From Virgibacillus indicus (lineage in GTDB: Bacteria > Bacillota > Bacilli > Bacillales > Amphibacillaceae): a stretch of DNA of 64,000 bases. The DNA is taken from the NCBI RefSeq assembly GCF_002266285.1, contig NZ_NPMS01000002.1, forward strand, positions 186,001 through 250,000, in the 5' to 3' direction. The translations under genes were made by a program, and so were the position numbers. The notes under the pieces are model-generated. The model saw only the letters and a list, made by a program, of their open reading frames with translations, was not told where the DNA came from and ran no database searches. Shown in pieces: positions 8,925 to 17,926 of this stretch (positions are counted from its first letter, which is position 1; every line of letters starts with the position of its first letter).

Positions 8925-9950
8925 ATGATTGAATTTAAAAATGTATCAAAGACCTTTCGTCTTGGAAAGCGCGAGGTAAAAGCAGTAAAGGATGTTTCCC
9001 TATCTGTTGAGAAAGGAGATATATTCGGCATCATTGGCTTCAGTGGAGCGGGAAAAAGTACATTGCTTCGCCTGGTAAACATGCTGGAACGTCCAACTGC
9101 CGGAAGTGTGCTGATTCAGGACATAGACGTCAGTAAGCTGTCTCCCAAGGATTTACGGACAAGGCGCAGAAATATCGGCATGATCTTTCAAAATTTCAAC
9201 CTCTTTAACTCACGAACGGTCGCCGGCAATGTTGCCTATCCATTGAAATTGGCTGGTGGCTCAAAAAAGGAAATCAATAAACGTGTACAGGAGCTGCTTA
9301 ATTTCGTTGGCCTGGCAGAAAAGGCAAAGGATTATCCGGATCAACTCTCCGGCGGGCAGAAGCAGCGTGTTGGCATCGCCAGGGCACTTGCCACCTCTCC
9401 AGATATTCTTATCTGTGATGAAGCAACCTCGGCACTCGATCCTGATACAACTGCTGACATTCTGAGATTACTGAAAAAGGTAAACCGTGATTTAGGGATC
9501 ACTATTTTACTGATCACCCATGAAATGCATGTCATCCAGTCCATCTGCGACAAAGTAGCAGTAATGGAAAACGGGGAAGTCATTGAGTCCGGCAATGTAT
9601 TTGAAACATTCACCGAACCACAGCATGAAACCACGAAACGATTCATTCGTTCCGTTCAGCAGGAGCTGCCATCTGATCAGGTTTTGGAAGAATGGCGGGC
9701 AGGTGGTGGTGGCAAGCTGTATCGTGTGATATTCAAAGGTGATGTGGCAAATGATCCTGTGTTATCAACGGTTACCAAGAAAAACAACGTTGACTTCAAT
9801 ATCGTTTATGGAGCTGTTCGCGAACTGCAGGAAAGATTGTTTGGAAATCTGATTGTCTCCTTCATTGGCGAAGCAGACGCAGTTAAGAATACGCTCAGCG
9901 ATTTACATAAATTAGTTGAGCTGGAGGAGGTTTATTCACATGAAGGTTGA
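8925..9950 (+). CDS. metN: Methionine ABC transporter, ATP-binding protein
   Basis: 341 residues from ATG 8925, which follows AGGAGGTCAGCAC; the longer upstream reading frame runs back through the riboswitch terminator and is not the start. ABC ATPase with Walker A GFSGAGKST (about 38-46), signature LSGGQKQR, Walker B ILICDEATS and the H-loop ITHEMH. The C-terminal 70 residues form a NIL domain, the methionine-sensing regulatory module of MetN. It works with MetI and MetQ in importing methionine; its 3' end overlaps metI by 11 bp, indicating translational coupling. Confidence 0.95.
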   Translation: MIEFKNVSKTFRLGKREVKAVKDVSLSVEKGDIFGIIGFSGAGKSTLLRLVNMLERPTAGSVLIQDIDVSKLSPKDLRTRRRNIGMIFQNFNLFNSRTVAGNVAYPLKLAGGSKKEINKRVQELLNFVGLAEKAKDYPDQLSGGQKQRVGIARALATSPDILICDEATSALDPDTTADILRLLKKVNRDLGITILLITHEMHVIQSICDKVAVMENGEVIESGNVFETFTEPQHETTKRFIRSVQQELPSDQVLEEWRAGGGGKLYRVIFKGDVANDPVLSTVTKKNNVDFNIVYGAVRELQERLFGNLIVSFIGEADAVKNTLSDLHKLVELEEVYSHEG

Positions 9951-10602
9951 TTGGAGTACATTCTGGCCACGAATTGTGGAAGCAACTGGTGAAACATTGA
10001 CAATGGTTGTTGCTACACTAATTTTCGGCTCTATTATTGGTATCACCATGGGCTTGCTGCTTTTCGTCACAAGAGAAAATAACATTTTGGAAAGTAAGCT
10101 TATTTTTCAAATCCTGAATTTCATCATTAATATCATACGGCCGGTACCTTTCATCATTTTCCTTGTTGCCATTTCCCAGTTAACCAGAATAGTAGTCGGC
10201 ACAACCATCGGAACGGCAGCAGCAATTTTCCCAATGACCATTGTGGCAAGCTTTACAATAGCCAGGGTTGTTGAGAACAATCTTGTCAGCATCGATCCTG
10301 GAGTTATTGAAGCAGCACAGGCAATGGGAGCCAGTCCGCTAAGGATCATTTTCACAATATTAATTCCAGAAGCACTAGGGCCGCTGATTTTAGGGCTTAC
10401 CTTCGTATCTGTCAGTCTGATAGATTTCTCGGCAGTTGCCGGAACAGTTGGCGGCGGGGGCCTCGGACACATAGCCATGACCTACGGCTATCAGCGATTC
10501 GACGGCAGTGTCATGCTCGTCACGGTTATTATCTTGATTGTCATGGTACAGCTTGCACAATGGATTGGAAATACACTCTCAAAAAAAATAATGCGGCGTT
10601 AA
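9940..10602 (+). CDS. metI: Methionine ABC transporter, permease
   Basis: 220 residues from ATG 9940, which follows CTGGAGGAGG. About five membrane helices, with the EAA coupling-loop region EAAQAMGASPLRIIF near residue 123 that contacts the ATPase. Length and sequence match the MetI family. Second gene of the S-box operon; overlaps metN and is followed 56 bp later by metQ. Confidence 0.95.
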   Translation: MKVDWSTFWPRIVEATGETLTMVVATLIFGSIIGITMGLLLFVTRENNILESKLIFQILNFIINIIRPVPFIIFLVAISQLTRIVVGTTIGTAAAIFPMTIVASFTIARVVENNLVSIDPGVIEAAQAMGASPLRIIFTILIPEALGPLILGLTFVSVSLIDFSAVAGTVGGGGLGHIAMTYGYQRFDGSVMLVTVIILIVMVQLAQWIGNTLSKKIMRR

Positions 10603-10658
10603 CTAATTTTTAAAGTAAACAGATCATTTTAATCAACTTAAACGAGGAGGAATTTTTG

Positions 10659-11519
10659 ATGAAAAAATTATGGATTTTCGCGTTAGCAATAGCTCTCTTA
10701 CTTCTGGCAGCCTGTGGAAGTACAAGTGCCAGCAGCGACGACGAAACAGTTAAAGTTACAATTGGGGTAAACGGATCAGATGGAGTACAATGGCCACTTT
10801 TGAAAGAAAAGGCTGCTGAGGAAGGCATTGAAATCGAGCTTATCGAATTTCAGGATTATACATTGCCAAATAACGCCTTGGCTCAGGGGGACATTGATAT
10901 CAATGCATTCCAGCACATCGCTTTTCTTGGACAGTACGTGAAAGAAAGTGGTGAAGACATTGTCCCAATTGGCTCAACAATGCTTGCACCGATCGGCATG
11001 TATTCTGAAAAAATCAGTGATGTTTCTGAAATTAAAGAAGGGGATAAAATTGCAATCCCGGATGATCCATCCAACCAGGCACGCTCTCTAAGACTGCTTG
11101 AAAGTGCTGAACTGATTACATTAGCAGAAGATTTTGGAATGTTTGGAGACCCATCGAAAATTGCGGAAAACCCACTGAATCTTGAGATTATTCCAATGAC
11201 AGCACAGCAGACACCAAGAGTATTACCTGACGTAACCGCTTCTGTTATTAATAATGGTGTTGCCGGTCAGGCAGGCTTCTCACCAGGCGAAGATCCAATC
11301 TACATCGAGGATGCAGAGGGGGAAGCAACACATCCATATGTCAACATCATTGCAGCACGCGGCGAAGATAAGGATAACGAGACATACAAGCGTATTGTTG
11401 AGCTTTACCAGGAGGAAGATATTGAACAGGCAATTAAGGATGATACAAACGGCGGCTCATTCCTTGTGAAATTAACACAGGAACAATTGGATAAAGCATT
11501 TGAAGCATTAAAAAAATAA
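10659..11519 (+). CDS. metQ: Methionine-binding lipoprotein
   Basis: About 286 residues, start ATG 10659 after CGAGGAGGAATTTTTG. Lipoprotein signal peptide with lipobox LAAC (lipidated Cys near residue 20), then an NlpA/MetQ-type binding domain containing the family block INAFQHIAF. It captures methionine outside the membrane for MetNI. Only 16 bp separate it from the downstream amidohydrolase. Confidence 0.95.
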   Translation: MKKLWIFALAIALLLLAACGSTSASSDDETVKVTIGVNGSDGVQWPLLKEKAAEEGIEIELIEFQDYTLPNNALAQGDIDINAFQHIAFLGQYVKESGEDIVPIGSTMLAPIGMYSEKISDVSEIKEGDKIAIPDDPSNQARSLRLLESAELITLAEDFGMFGDPSKIAENPLNLEIIPMTAQQTPRVLPDVTASVINNGVAGQAGFSPGEDPIYIEDAEGEATHPYVNIIAARGEDKDNETYKRIVELYQEEDIEQAIKDDTNGGSFLVKLTQEQLDKAFEALKK

Positions 11520-11535
11520 AAGGGAGGAATTTTAA

Positions 11536-12738
11536 ATGAGCACAGTAAAAAATCGAAGGGAATTATTGTTTAAATCCATTGAGGAAAACCAGGAGCAATA
11601 TATTCAAACAAGCCAGGAAATCCATGCCAATCCAGAAATTGGAAATGAGGAAGTTTTTGCAAGTGCCAAGCATGTAGAAACATTGAGAAATGCCGGCTTT
11701 GACGTAAAAACGGCAGTTGCCGGACATGAAACCTCCTTTTACGCAGTAAAGGACAGTGGAAAAGAAGGCCCAACGATTGCCTATCTCGCCGAATATGATG
11801 CTCTTCCTGGACTTGGCCATGCTTGCGGCCACAACATTATTGGCACAACCAGTGTTGCAGCAGGAATAGCTTTAGCAGAAGCATTGCCTGAAACAGGAGG
11901 TCGTGTCCTTGTACTTGGAACACCAGCCGAAGAAGGTGGCCCAAATGGCAGTGCAAAGGGCAGTTTCGTAAAACATGGCTATTTAAAAGATGTTGATGTG
12001 GCGCTGATGCTTCATCCTTCAGGAAAAACGTCACTGACTGGTGATTCTCTCGCAGTTGACCCATTAAACTTTCATTTTTATGGAAAACCAGCACATGCTG
12101 CCGGGGCACCGGAAAAGGGCATTAATGCACTCGATGCAGTAATCCAGCTGTTCAATGGAATCAGCGCACTTCGTCAGCAGCTGCCAACAGACGTCAGGAT
12201 TCATGGCATTATCACACATGGCGGGGATGCACCAAACATCATACCAGAATACGCTGCAGCACGTTTCTACATCCGTGCAGAATCCTGGAAAAAAACCGAG
12301 GAAACTTCAGCAAAGGTTCGCGCTATCGCAGAAGGCGCTGCACTAGCAACTGGAGCAACAGTCAAAATCGAGCGTTTTCAAAATGAAGTAAAGGATTTCG
12401 TTCTCAATTCCGTATTGGATGATGTACTCCATACAGAGCTGGATTCCCTTGGTGAAGTTGTTCACACTGAGAAACGAAAAGGCGGAGGGTCAACAGATGC
12501 TGGAAATATCAGCTATGAAGTACCAACCGCCCATGGACATATTAAAATTGGACCAGACGATCTCATCGCACACACCGATGAATTCCGGGAAGCAGCAAAA
12601 TCAGAGCTTGGTGATAAAGCTATTATAACTGGAGCAAAAGCACTTGCAGCAACAGGCTATAAATTACTGACAGACTTTGAGCTCCTGCACCGGATCAAAA
12701 AGGAGTATGAACAGGCATTGGCAGCTAAGGAACAATAA
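11536..12738 (+). CDS. M20 family amidohydrolase in the methionine operon
   Basis: 400 residues, M20/AbgB-like metallohydrolase. Metal-binding motifs GHACGHN (near residue 97) and PAEEGG (near 133) are present, and a dimerisation domain occupies the middle. Related enzymes remove acyl groups from N-acyl amino acids or cleave p-aminobenzoyl-glutamate. Its place as last gene of an S-box-controlled metNIQ operon suggests an N-acyl sulfur amino acid substrate that would release methionine or cysteine; this is inference from context. ATG follows AAGGGAGGAATTTTAA. A terminator follows. Confidence 0.85.
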   Translation: MSTVKNRRELLFKSIEENQEQYIQTSQEIHANPEIGNEEVFASAKHVETLRNAGFDVKTAVAGHETSFYAVKDSGKEGPTIAYLAEYDALPGLGHACGHNIIGTTSVAAGIALAEALPETGGRVLVLGTPAEEGGPNGSAKGSFVKHGYLKDVDVALMLHPSGKTSLTGDSLAVDPLNFHFYGKPAHAAGAPEKGINALDAVIQLFNGISALRQQLPTDVRIHGIITHGGDAPNIIPEYAAARFYIRAESWKKTEETSAKVRAIAEGAALATGATVKIERFQNEVKDFVLNSVLDDVLHTELDSLGEVVHTEKRKGGGSTDAGNISYEVPTAHGHIKIGPDDLIAHTDEFREAAKSELGDKAIITGAKALAATGYKLLTDFELLHRIKKEYEQALAAKEQ

Positions 12739-12765
12739 CTATAATCGCAATTAGTGAACCTGAAA

Positions 12766-12802
12766 AACAGTCCTGGGCAGATTAGCCCCGGACTGTTCTT
12801 TC
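12766..12802 (+). terminator. Terminator of the metNIQ-amidohydrolase operon
   Basis: 13-bp stem AACAGTCCTGGGC / GCCCCGGACTGTT with a 6-nt loop, followed by CTTTCT. Confidence 0.85.
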
Positions 12803-12904
12803 TGGAAGGATACTCTCAGCTTCCGGCGAGTTCGATAAAAAGGGCAGCATTATTAATACTTTGGAGTCAGGTTCTATTGGACTTTTTCACAGCGCGGGTA
12901 GTTT

Positions 12905-13022
12905 GTACATGGAGTATCTCTTCGTGACCTTCTCTCATTCTGTCTATAGGAGATCGTCATATTGAGCACCTCTACGTGGACTTCTTGCTTTCTCCGGGCT
13001 GGAATTAGTCATATAGAGCACT
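12905..13022. repeat. Degenerate tandem repeat of about 51 bp, roughly 2.3 copies
   Basis: Units start GTACATGGAG (12905), GTCATATTGAG (12956) and GTCATATAGAG (13008), steps 51 and 52 bp. Shared blocks inside the unit include CTCTnCGTGnnCTTCT. It fills most of the spacer between the methionine operon terminator and the Nudix gene. No open frame is supported here. Confidence 0.55.
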
Positions 13023-13057
13023 AATATTAGGCTCTCTTTAACCATCAACCTTTCCCA

Positions 13058-13672
13058 TCACCGAATCATCTCAATAAAATGAGCTAGAATTTTTGCTGTC
13101 AGTCCCCAGATAACTTTGTCCTCATAGATATAAAAATACTCATCAATTTTATTCGTCCGCCAGTTATAATCCTCGCCACCTGCTATCAGTTCAAAAGGAA
13201 AATCTGCCTCCGGTTCGATTCTGGCATTTACATAATGAATTCGTGGTTTTGTGTTCAGGAAAAAGGATAGTGGAACTGTAAAAACTTCCGCAACCTCATC
13301 AGGGTTGGGGTCAATCAAGTGATCATCTTCTATAAACCCGACATGGGGGTAAATAATCATACCAAATGGAGAAACGAAATAATCAAGAGGAGAAACATCA
13401 GAAATTTGCTCTCTAAGGATTCCTAATTCCTCCTGTGTCTCTCTTATAGCAGCCATTTGATCGGTTTTATCTTCTTTATCAATTCTGCCTCCAGGAAAGC
13501 AAATCTCTCCAGGCTGTCTTCTTAACCTGTGGGAGCGTATTTCAAAAAGGATGTGGAGTCCATCTTCCTTTTGGATCAGTGGCAGAAATACCGCAAATTT
13601 TGCAAAATCAGATAGCCCTAGAATTGATGGTGAATGATTTTTTACTTTTCTATTAATACTTTCAACGTTCAT
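13058..13672 (-). CDS. Nudix hydrolase, CoA pyrophosphatase-like
   Basis: 204 residues. Carries a Nudix box from GGRIDKEDK to RETQEELG (about residues 61-84), preceded by the UPF0035 segment LRRQPGEICFPGG typical of CoA pyrophosphatases (NudL/YeaB). Predicted to hydrolyse CoA or its derivatives to 3',5'-ADP and phosphopantetheine. The start ATG follows GAGGTGACTGC. Apparently a single-gene unit. Confidence 0.85.
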   Translation of the reverse strand: MNVESINRKVKNHSPSILGLSDFAKFAVFLPLIQKEDGLHILFEIRSHRLRRQPGEICFPGGRIDKEDKTDQMAAIRETQEELGILREQISDVSPLDYFVSPFGMIIYPHVGFIEDDHLIDPNPDEVAEVFTVPLSFFLNTKPRIHYVNARIEPEADFPFELIAGGEDYNWRTNKIDEYFYIYEDKVIWGLTAKILAHFIEMIR

Positions 13673-13762
13673 GCAGTCACCTCATCTTGTCTGTCATCTA
13701 TTATAGCACAATAGGCGAAATATTTTGACATAAATGATTGCCCTACAACCGAAGCGAAATAA

Positions 13763-14809
13763 TTACGTCTGCTTCAAGTGATTTGCTGTATGAAGATATA
13801 TATGATGGACAAGCCCAATAAATACTACAATCCATGAAGCTAATGCCACGTATACCATCACGTGCGGGATGACTTCGAGAAAAGGCACTTCCAATGCCTT
13901 GGATAATTGAAAGGTGCTTGTTGTGTACATTGAAAGTGGGAACACCATTCCCCAGAACTGAGCATCATAGGTCAACGGATAGTGATTGTAAATATGGCGC
14001 CAAATCATCAAAATAAATAGTAAAGGAATCCACCATGTTCCTGTTATCCAGAAAAATAATGTAAATCCTTTAAGAAATGGAGTAATTTCATCAATCAGTC
14101 CCCAATATTCGGAATGCAGGATCAGCGTTGACCCCGCCAATGTCGTAATAGCAACAGCCCCCATATTGATCCAGTATGGAGGTGTGAGTGCATCAAATTT
14201 CAATTCGACAAAGGTGAAGCGGTAGAAAATCAATGTGATGATGTTTAAATAGAGCATACATCCGAGGAAATACATACATAGGGTGAAAAACATAATAATT
14301 CCCCGTCCGTCTTCTACATGTGGAGTAAGCAATGTACCAAGAATCGAAACCGACTGTGTTCCAACTGCTGCAATCAGCCAGGCACCATTAATTCCCTCAG
14401 CAATTGCTGGCTTGTTTTTTCGTACGGTAACGGCGGTGAAAAAGGTATACATGATAATAACCCACAAAATGATTGCAAGAATCCATAGATATAAGGCCAG
14501 GGTGTAATTATTTGCAACGATGATCAGCTGGCTGCCAAACACACTGGTGCCGGCAACAAGTGTAAAAAAACCCGGTCCAAGCGTGTGACTTGTTAAATCT
14601 TCCCTTAATTTTGGAAAATAAAAAAACAGCCTGATAATTGTAAGCAGCCATAAAGTGAGGTATGCAATGATATTTATGTATAGCAAAACCTTCGAAATAA
14701 CTTCAAGTCCAAGCAAAAATGAACCGATGGAGAGGGCCCCTGTAGCCATTACCATGGCAAAATACCCTGAAAAAAGATTCTCAGCTTGCTTCTTTATAAA
14801 GCCAATCAC
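13763..14809 (-). CDS. TDT family transporter (TehA/SLAC1-like)
   Basis: 348 residues with about ten hydrophobic helices, beginning GYFAMVMATGALSIGS, the typical opening of the tellurite-resistance/dicarboxylate transporter family. Members include TehA, SLAC1 anion channels, malate transporters and sulfite exporters; the substrate cannot be decided from sequence. The start is GTG 14809 with a weak AAAGGGG upstream. Single gene between Nudix and a convergent-side terminator region. Confidence 0.85.
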   Translation of the reverse strand: MIGFIKKQAENLFSGYFAMVMATGALSIGSFLLGLEVISKVLLYINIIAYLTLWLLTIIRLFFYFPKLREDLTSHTLGPGFFTLVAGTSVFGSQLIIVANNYTLALYLWILAIILWVIIMYTFFTAVTVRKNKPAIAEGINGAWLIAAVGTQSVSILGTLLTPHVEDGRGIIMFFTLCMYFLGCMLYLNIITLIFYRFTFVELKFDALTPPYWINMGAVAITTLAGSTLILHSEYWGLIDEITPFLKGFTLFFWITGTWWIPLLFILMIWRHIYNHYPLTYDAQFWGMVFPLSMYTTSTFQLSKALEVPFLEVIPHVMVYVALASWIVVFIGLVHHIYLHTANHLKQT

Positions 14810-14902
14810 ACTGCCCAGCCCCTTTACCTATATTATGGAAATTATGGTTCCCATTATAGCATTAATTTATTGTTGATGTTTCTTTACTCTTAATATAATA
14901 AA

Positions 14903-14944
14903 TAAAAAAAAGAGTTACCAGCCTACAGGCAGCCAGTAACTCTC
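14903..14944 (-). terminator. Terminator of the Yip1-like membrane gene
   Basis: On the minus strand the stem AGAGTTAC / GTAACTCT, with a second inner pairing, is followed by eight T residues (14903-14910). Confidence 0.8.
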
Positions 14945-14971
14945 CTATTTTTTCGTAAATATTACAACAGG

Positions 14972-15676
14972 TTAAAATGACGCAAAGTCAATACCGGTCA
15001 ACTGATAGGACAACACTGTCAAAAGCAATAAATAGCCTGCCATCAGCCAATATAGATCAAACTTTGGCTTATCCATATGTACAAGGAAAAGATATATATG
15101 AATCACACCGTACAGCATAAGTGAAAAAACATACGTAATTACAAAAAGGTCTACCAGTAAAAATCCGAAAAATAAAATGACAAGTGCAAATACCAATGTA
15201 AAAGGAATGTTTACTATTACATATTTGGTCAGCAATTCACGATGAGACATTTTTCTGTTTCCTAAATAGGCAAGAAAAAAGTATATAGATGCATAGCCGA
15301 TCGCGAATGTCAGAATCCAGGAAAGTGTACTGGTAATAAGAAACATAATTCCAATATCCCTAAACATGCTCAACAGACCGTCGAAACCAAACTTATAAAA
15401 AAGAAAACCACAGATACCAATAATTAATGAAAGCAGCAATAAAATAATTGCACTTGTTTCGATACTTATCGTATGATTTGACTTCACCACTGAATGTGGC
15501 CTTAAAATAGCATCTTTTAATATACCTTTCGTTTCATTCACACTTTTTCCAAAGTCAAAATTTATCTTATTTTCTTTTTTTGCAGAATCCGCTTGTGATT
15601 CCGCAACTGTTACTGTATCAGGATTCCCCTGATTGTTGCTTGACTCAGTATTTTCTTTATAAGAATCTTTCTCCAT
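14972..15676 (-). CDS. Multi-spanning membrane protein, Yip1-like
   Basis: 234 residues from ATG 15676, which follows TGAGGTGAACGAA; a longer frame to 15754 has no ribosome site. The first 70 residues are polar and acidic with Asn/Ser/Glu-rich sequence, then about five hydrophobic helices from residue 77 onward. The pattern (polar N-terminus, helices, ILRPHSVV before the first helix) resembles Yip1-domain proteins of Firmicutes. Function unknown. Confidence 0.65.
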   Translation of the reverse strand: MEKDSYKENTESSNNQGNPDTVTVAESQADSAKKENKINFDFGKSVNETKGILKDAILRPHSVVKSNHTISIETSAIILLLLSLIIGICGFLFYKFGFDGLLSMFRDIGIMFLITSTLSWILTFAIGYASIYFFLAYLGNRKMSHRELLTKYVIVNIPFTLVFALVILFFGFLLVDLFVITYVFSLMLYGVIHIYLFLVHMDKPKFDLYWLMAGYLLLLTVLSYQLTGIDFASF

Positions 15677-15919
15677 TTCGTTCACCTCATAAAATAGTAA
15701 TCTTGTATTAGAAGAATGTGCTTTTTTGATAAAACCTCCTTTTCTGGGAGACAACAGTTAACTGGTTCTTCTGTCCCGATTTTAAATTTCCACATTTTTC
15801 TATAATAGGTATACTACATATCCAACACTAAATTAACATGAACTGCAATAGTCAATAATCACTAAACAAAAACCAGTACAGATTCTAAAGACATAGATAT
15901 AAATACTTATATAAAAGTA

Positions 15920-15953
15920 ATAAAAAAGACGAGATCAGCTGTCCCCGTCTTCT
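15920..15953 (-). terminator. Terminator overlapping the end of the HPr kinase gene
   Basis: Stem AAGACGGG / AAGACGAG complement (one mismatch) across the stop codon, then TTTTTTATTAC on the minus strand. Confidence 0.6.
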
Positions 15954-16861
15954 TCATCTGATTCAATTCTGCTCATAAACTCTTCCGCAGCACTATAGCC
16001 CTGCTGATGGAGGTACCAGTTGTTTGCCGCTGCTTCAATCAGACCTGCGACATCACGCCCCGGCTGGAGCTGAATCTCAATAAAAGGAATCTTTACCCCC
16101 ATATAATCTGAGAATTTCTGTTCCAGCTCCAATTCGTTATTCAGGGAATTCTTCTCCCATTTTGTCAGTTTGATATCAAGGGTAATCCTTGTTTCATCCT
16201 GGAAAGCCTTTCTTCCGTACACACGGACAACATTCAACAGCCCAATACTTCTCAAAGCCAGAAATTCTTTGTTTTTCTCATTATGGCTTCCAAGAATCGT
16301 CCGGTGACTAAGCTTTTTCAATACCACAATATCATCCGCTACAAGCCGGTGGCCCCGCCCAATCAGCGTATGTGCAGTTTCACTTTTTCCGACACCTGAT
16401 TCCCCGCGCAGCAAAATGCCAATCCCAGATACATTCAGGCAGACGCCATGGAGAGCAATTTCTGGTGCCAATGATTTTGTCAGATAGGCATCTGCCTTTG
16501 CAATAAAGTCAGTTGCTTTTTCCTCTGTTCTTAGAAGAGGAATTCCTTCTTTGGAACAATATCGTTTTAAGTATGTCAACCCGCTTTGCCCAGACGTAAC
16601 AATAAAGCATGGTGGATGATAATTTACCACACTGCCAATCCGTTTCTGACGCTCCTCTTCACTTTGCTGATGTAAATATGTAATTTCCTTTTGACCAAGT
16701 ATTTGCACCCGTTCCATGGGGAAATATTCAAAAAAACCTGTGAACTCAAGCCCTGGACGATGTGTTTTCGATTTTGCAATTGGCCGGTGCAGCTGATCTT
16801 CTGCTGCAAGTATTTCCAATGAAAATTCCTGTACTAATTTTTCAACCGAAACCAATTTCAT
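15935..16861 (-). CDS. HPr kinase/phosphorylase homologue, stand-alone
   Basis: 308 residues from ATG 16861 (GAGGATGGGG upstream; an in-frame ATG five codons earlier overlaps the ribosome site). The N-terminal HprK domain is followed by the P-loop GESGVGKSE at 153-161, His138 in LHGV, and LVADDIVVL near 173-181. The signature near 203-216 reads LRSIGLLNVVRVYG instead of the usual RGLGI-I-V--LFG, and the C-terminal loop reads QLQPGRD instead of PVRPGRN, so it is a divergent member. HprK phosphorylates HPr on Ser46 for carbon catabolite control. The canonical gene sits with lgt; this copy is alone, so it may be a paralogue. Confidence 0.85.
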   Translation of the reverse strand: MKLVSVEKLVQEFSLEILAAEDQLHRPIAKSKTHRPGLEFTGFFEYFPMERVQILGQKEITYLHQQSEEERQKRIGSVVNYHPPCFIVTSGQSGLTYLKRYCSKEGIPLLRTEEKATDFIAKADAYLTKSLAPEIALHGVCLNVSGIGILLRGESGVGKSETAHTLIGRGHRLVADDIVVLKKLSHRTILGSHNEKNKEFLALRSIGLLNVVRVYGRKAFQDETRITLDIKLTKWEKNSLNNELELEQKFSDYMGVKIPFIEIQLQPGRDVAGLIEAAANNWYLHQQGYSAAEEFMSRIESDEEDGDS

Positions 16862-17073
16862 TTTGTACAACCCCATCCTCTAAAAGTCCTTTTCGTCCAT
16901 TATACGTTAAAAATAGGATTATTCACGGATTTTATCTACGCATACAAAAAGGTGACATAATTTCACAAGTTATTCTAATTTCGTTTTGATCTCTGCCAAA
17001 ATCAGCCGATATACAAAGTTGGTATGTTCATACATGATCAAAGTTAACAATGCCGAAAGTTAGGGAGGATTAC

Positions 17074-17793
17074 ATGGTTGTGTTGTTATTCCGCATTGAT
17101 AAATAGAGTAAAGATTTCTACCACGTATATCAGCCTATCATCGATCTAAGCAATAAAAGTATCTATGGCTACGAAGTACTACTAAAGGCAAAGGATTTTA
17201 CAAGTCCGGAGACATTTTTTCAGTATGCCAAGGAACAGAAGCATTATTTGATTTGGATATGAGCTCCATCGAAAAAGCATGTCACACGGATTATAAGGTT
17301 TTCGGTGAAGCATTATTATTTATAAATGTTTTCCCATCTACATTGATTCATACCGAATTTATTTCAAGGATCCAGAAAATTAAAGAGGGCGCCACATTTA
17401 CTCCAAGTCAAATTGTTTTTGAAATCAGTGAAGCGGAAAGAAAGCATGATTTTAAGTCATTGAGCGAAAGTGTGGAAATCCTGAAAAAAGAAGGCTACTT
17501 AATCGGGCTTGATAATATTGGAAAAGGGGATGCTACCTTGCGTTCTATTTTTGAATACGAGCCAGATATCATAAAATTTGATCGCTTTTTTGCCGGCAGT
17601 CTGAAGAGTTCTGAAAAAAACCAGCAATATATGAGTAAGATTATCAAGGTTTTTTTGGGTAGGTCTATCTAGTGTTCTGGAGGGGCTAGAAACAGAAGGA
17701 GAAGTAGAAATAGCCCAACGTATTGGAGTCCTTTACGCACAGGGCTATCATTTAGGAAGGCCAAAACCAGCAGATTATTATAAAGGTAAATAA
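17074..17793 (+). pseudogene. Decayed EAL-domain (cyclic-di-GMP phosphodiesterase-like) gene
   Basis: Fragments in different frames together rebuild an EAL domain: FYHVYQPIIDLSNKSIYGYEVLL (with EVL for EAL) near 17116-17190, ALFDLDMSSIEKAC from about 17243, DNIGKGDATLRSIFEYEPDIIKFDR near 17510-17580, and GVLYAQGYHLGRPKP near 17725-17770. Stops and frameshifts occur after nine codons, near 17236, and at a T7 run near 17650. AGGGAGG precedes the ATG at 17074. Not functional as written. Confidence 0.8.
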
Positions 17794-17802
17794 GCTGCAT
17801 AT

Positions 17803-17840
17803 GGGTAACTGCTGAACATTAAGCAATTGCCCTTTTTTTA
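17803..17840 (+). terminator. Terminator downstream of the EAL pseudogene
   Basis: GGGTAACTGC pairs with GCAATTGCCC around a 10-nt loop, then TTTTTTT. Confidence 0.65.
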
Positions 17841-17926
17841 TTACCAAAGTGGGTTCTGTTTTCGCAAATAGCTTGAAGGGTACATTGAAAAAAGACTATG
17901 ATTTAGTAACAGGAGGGGAATATCAA

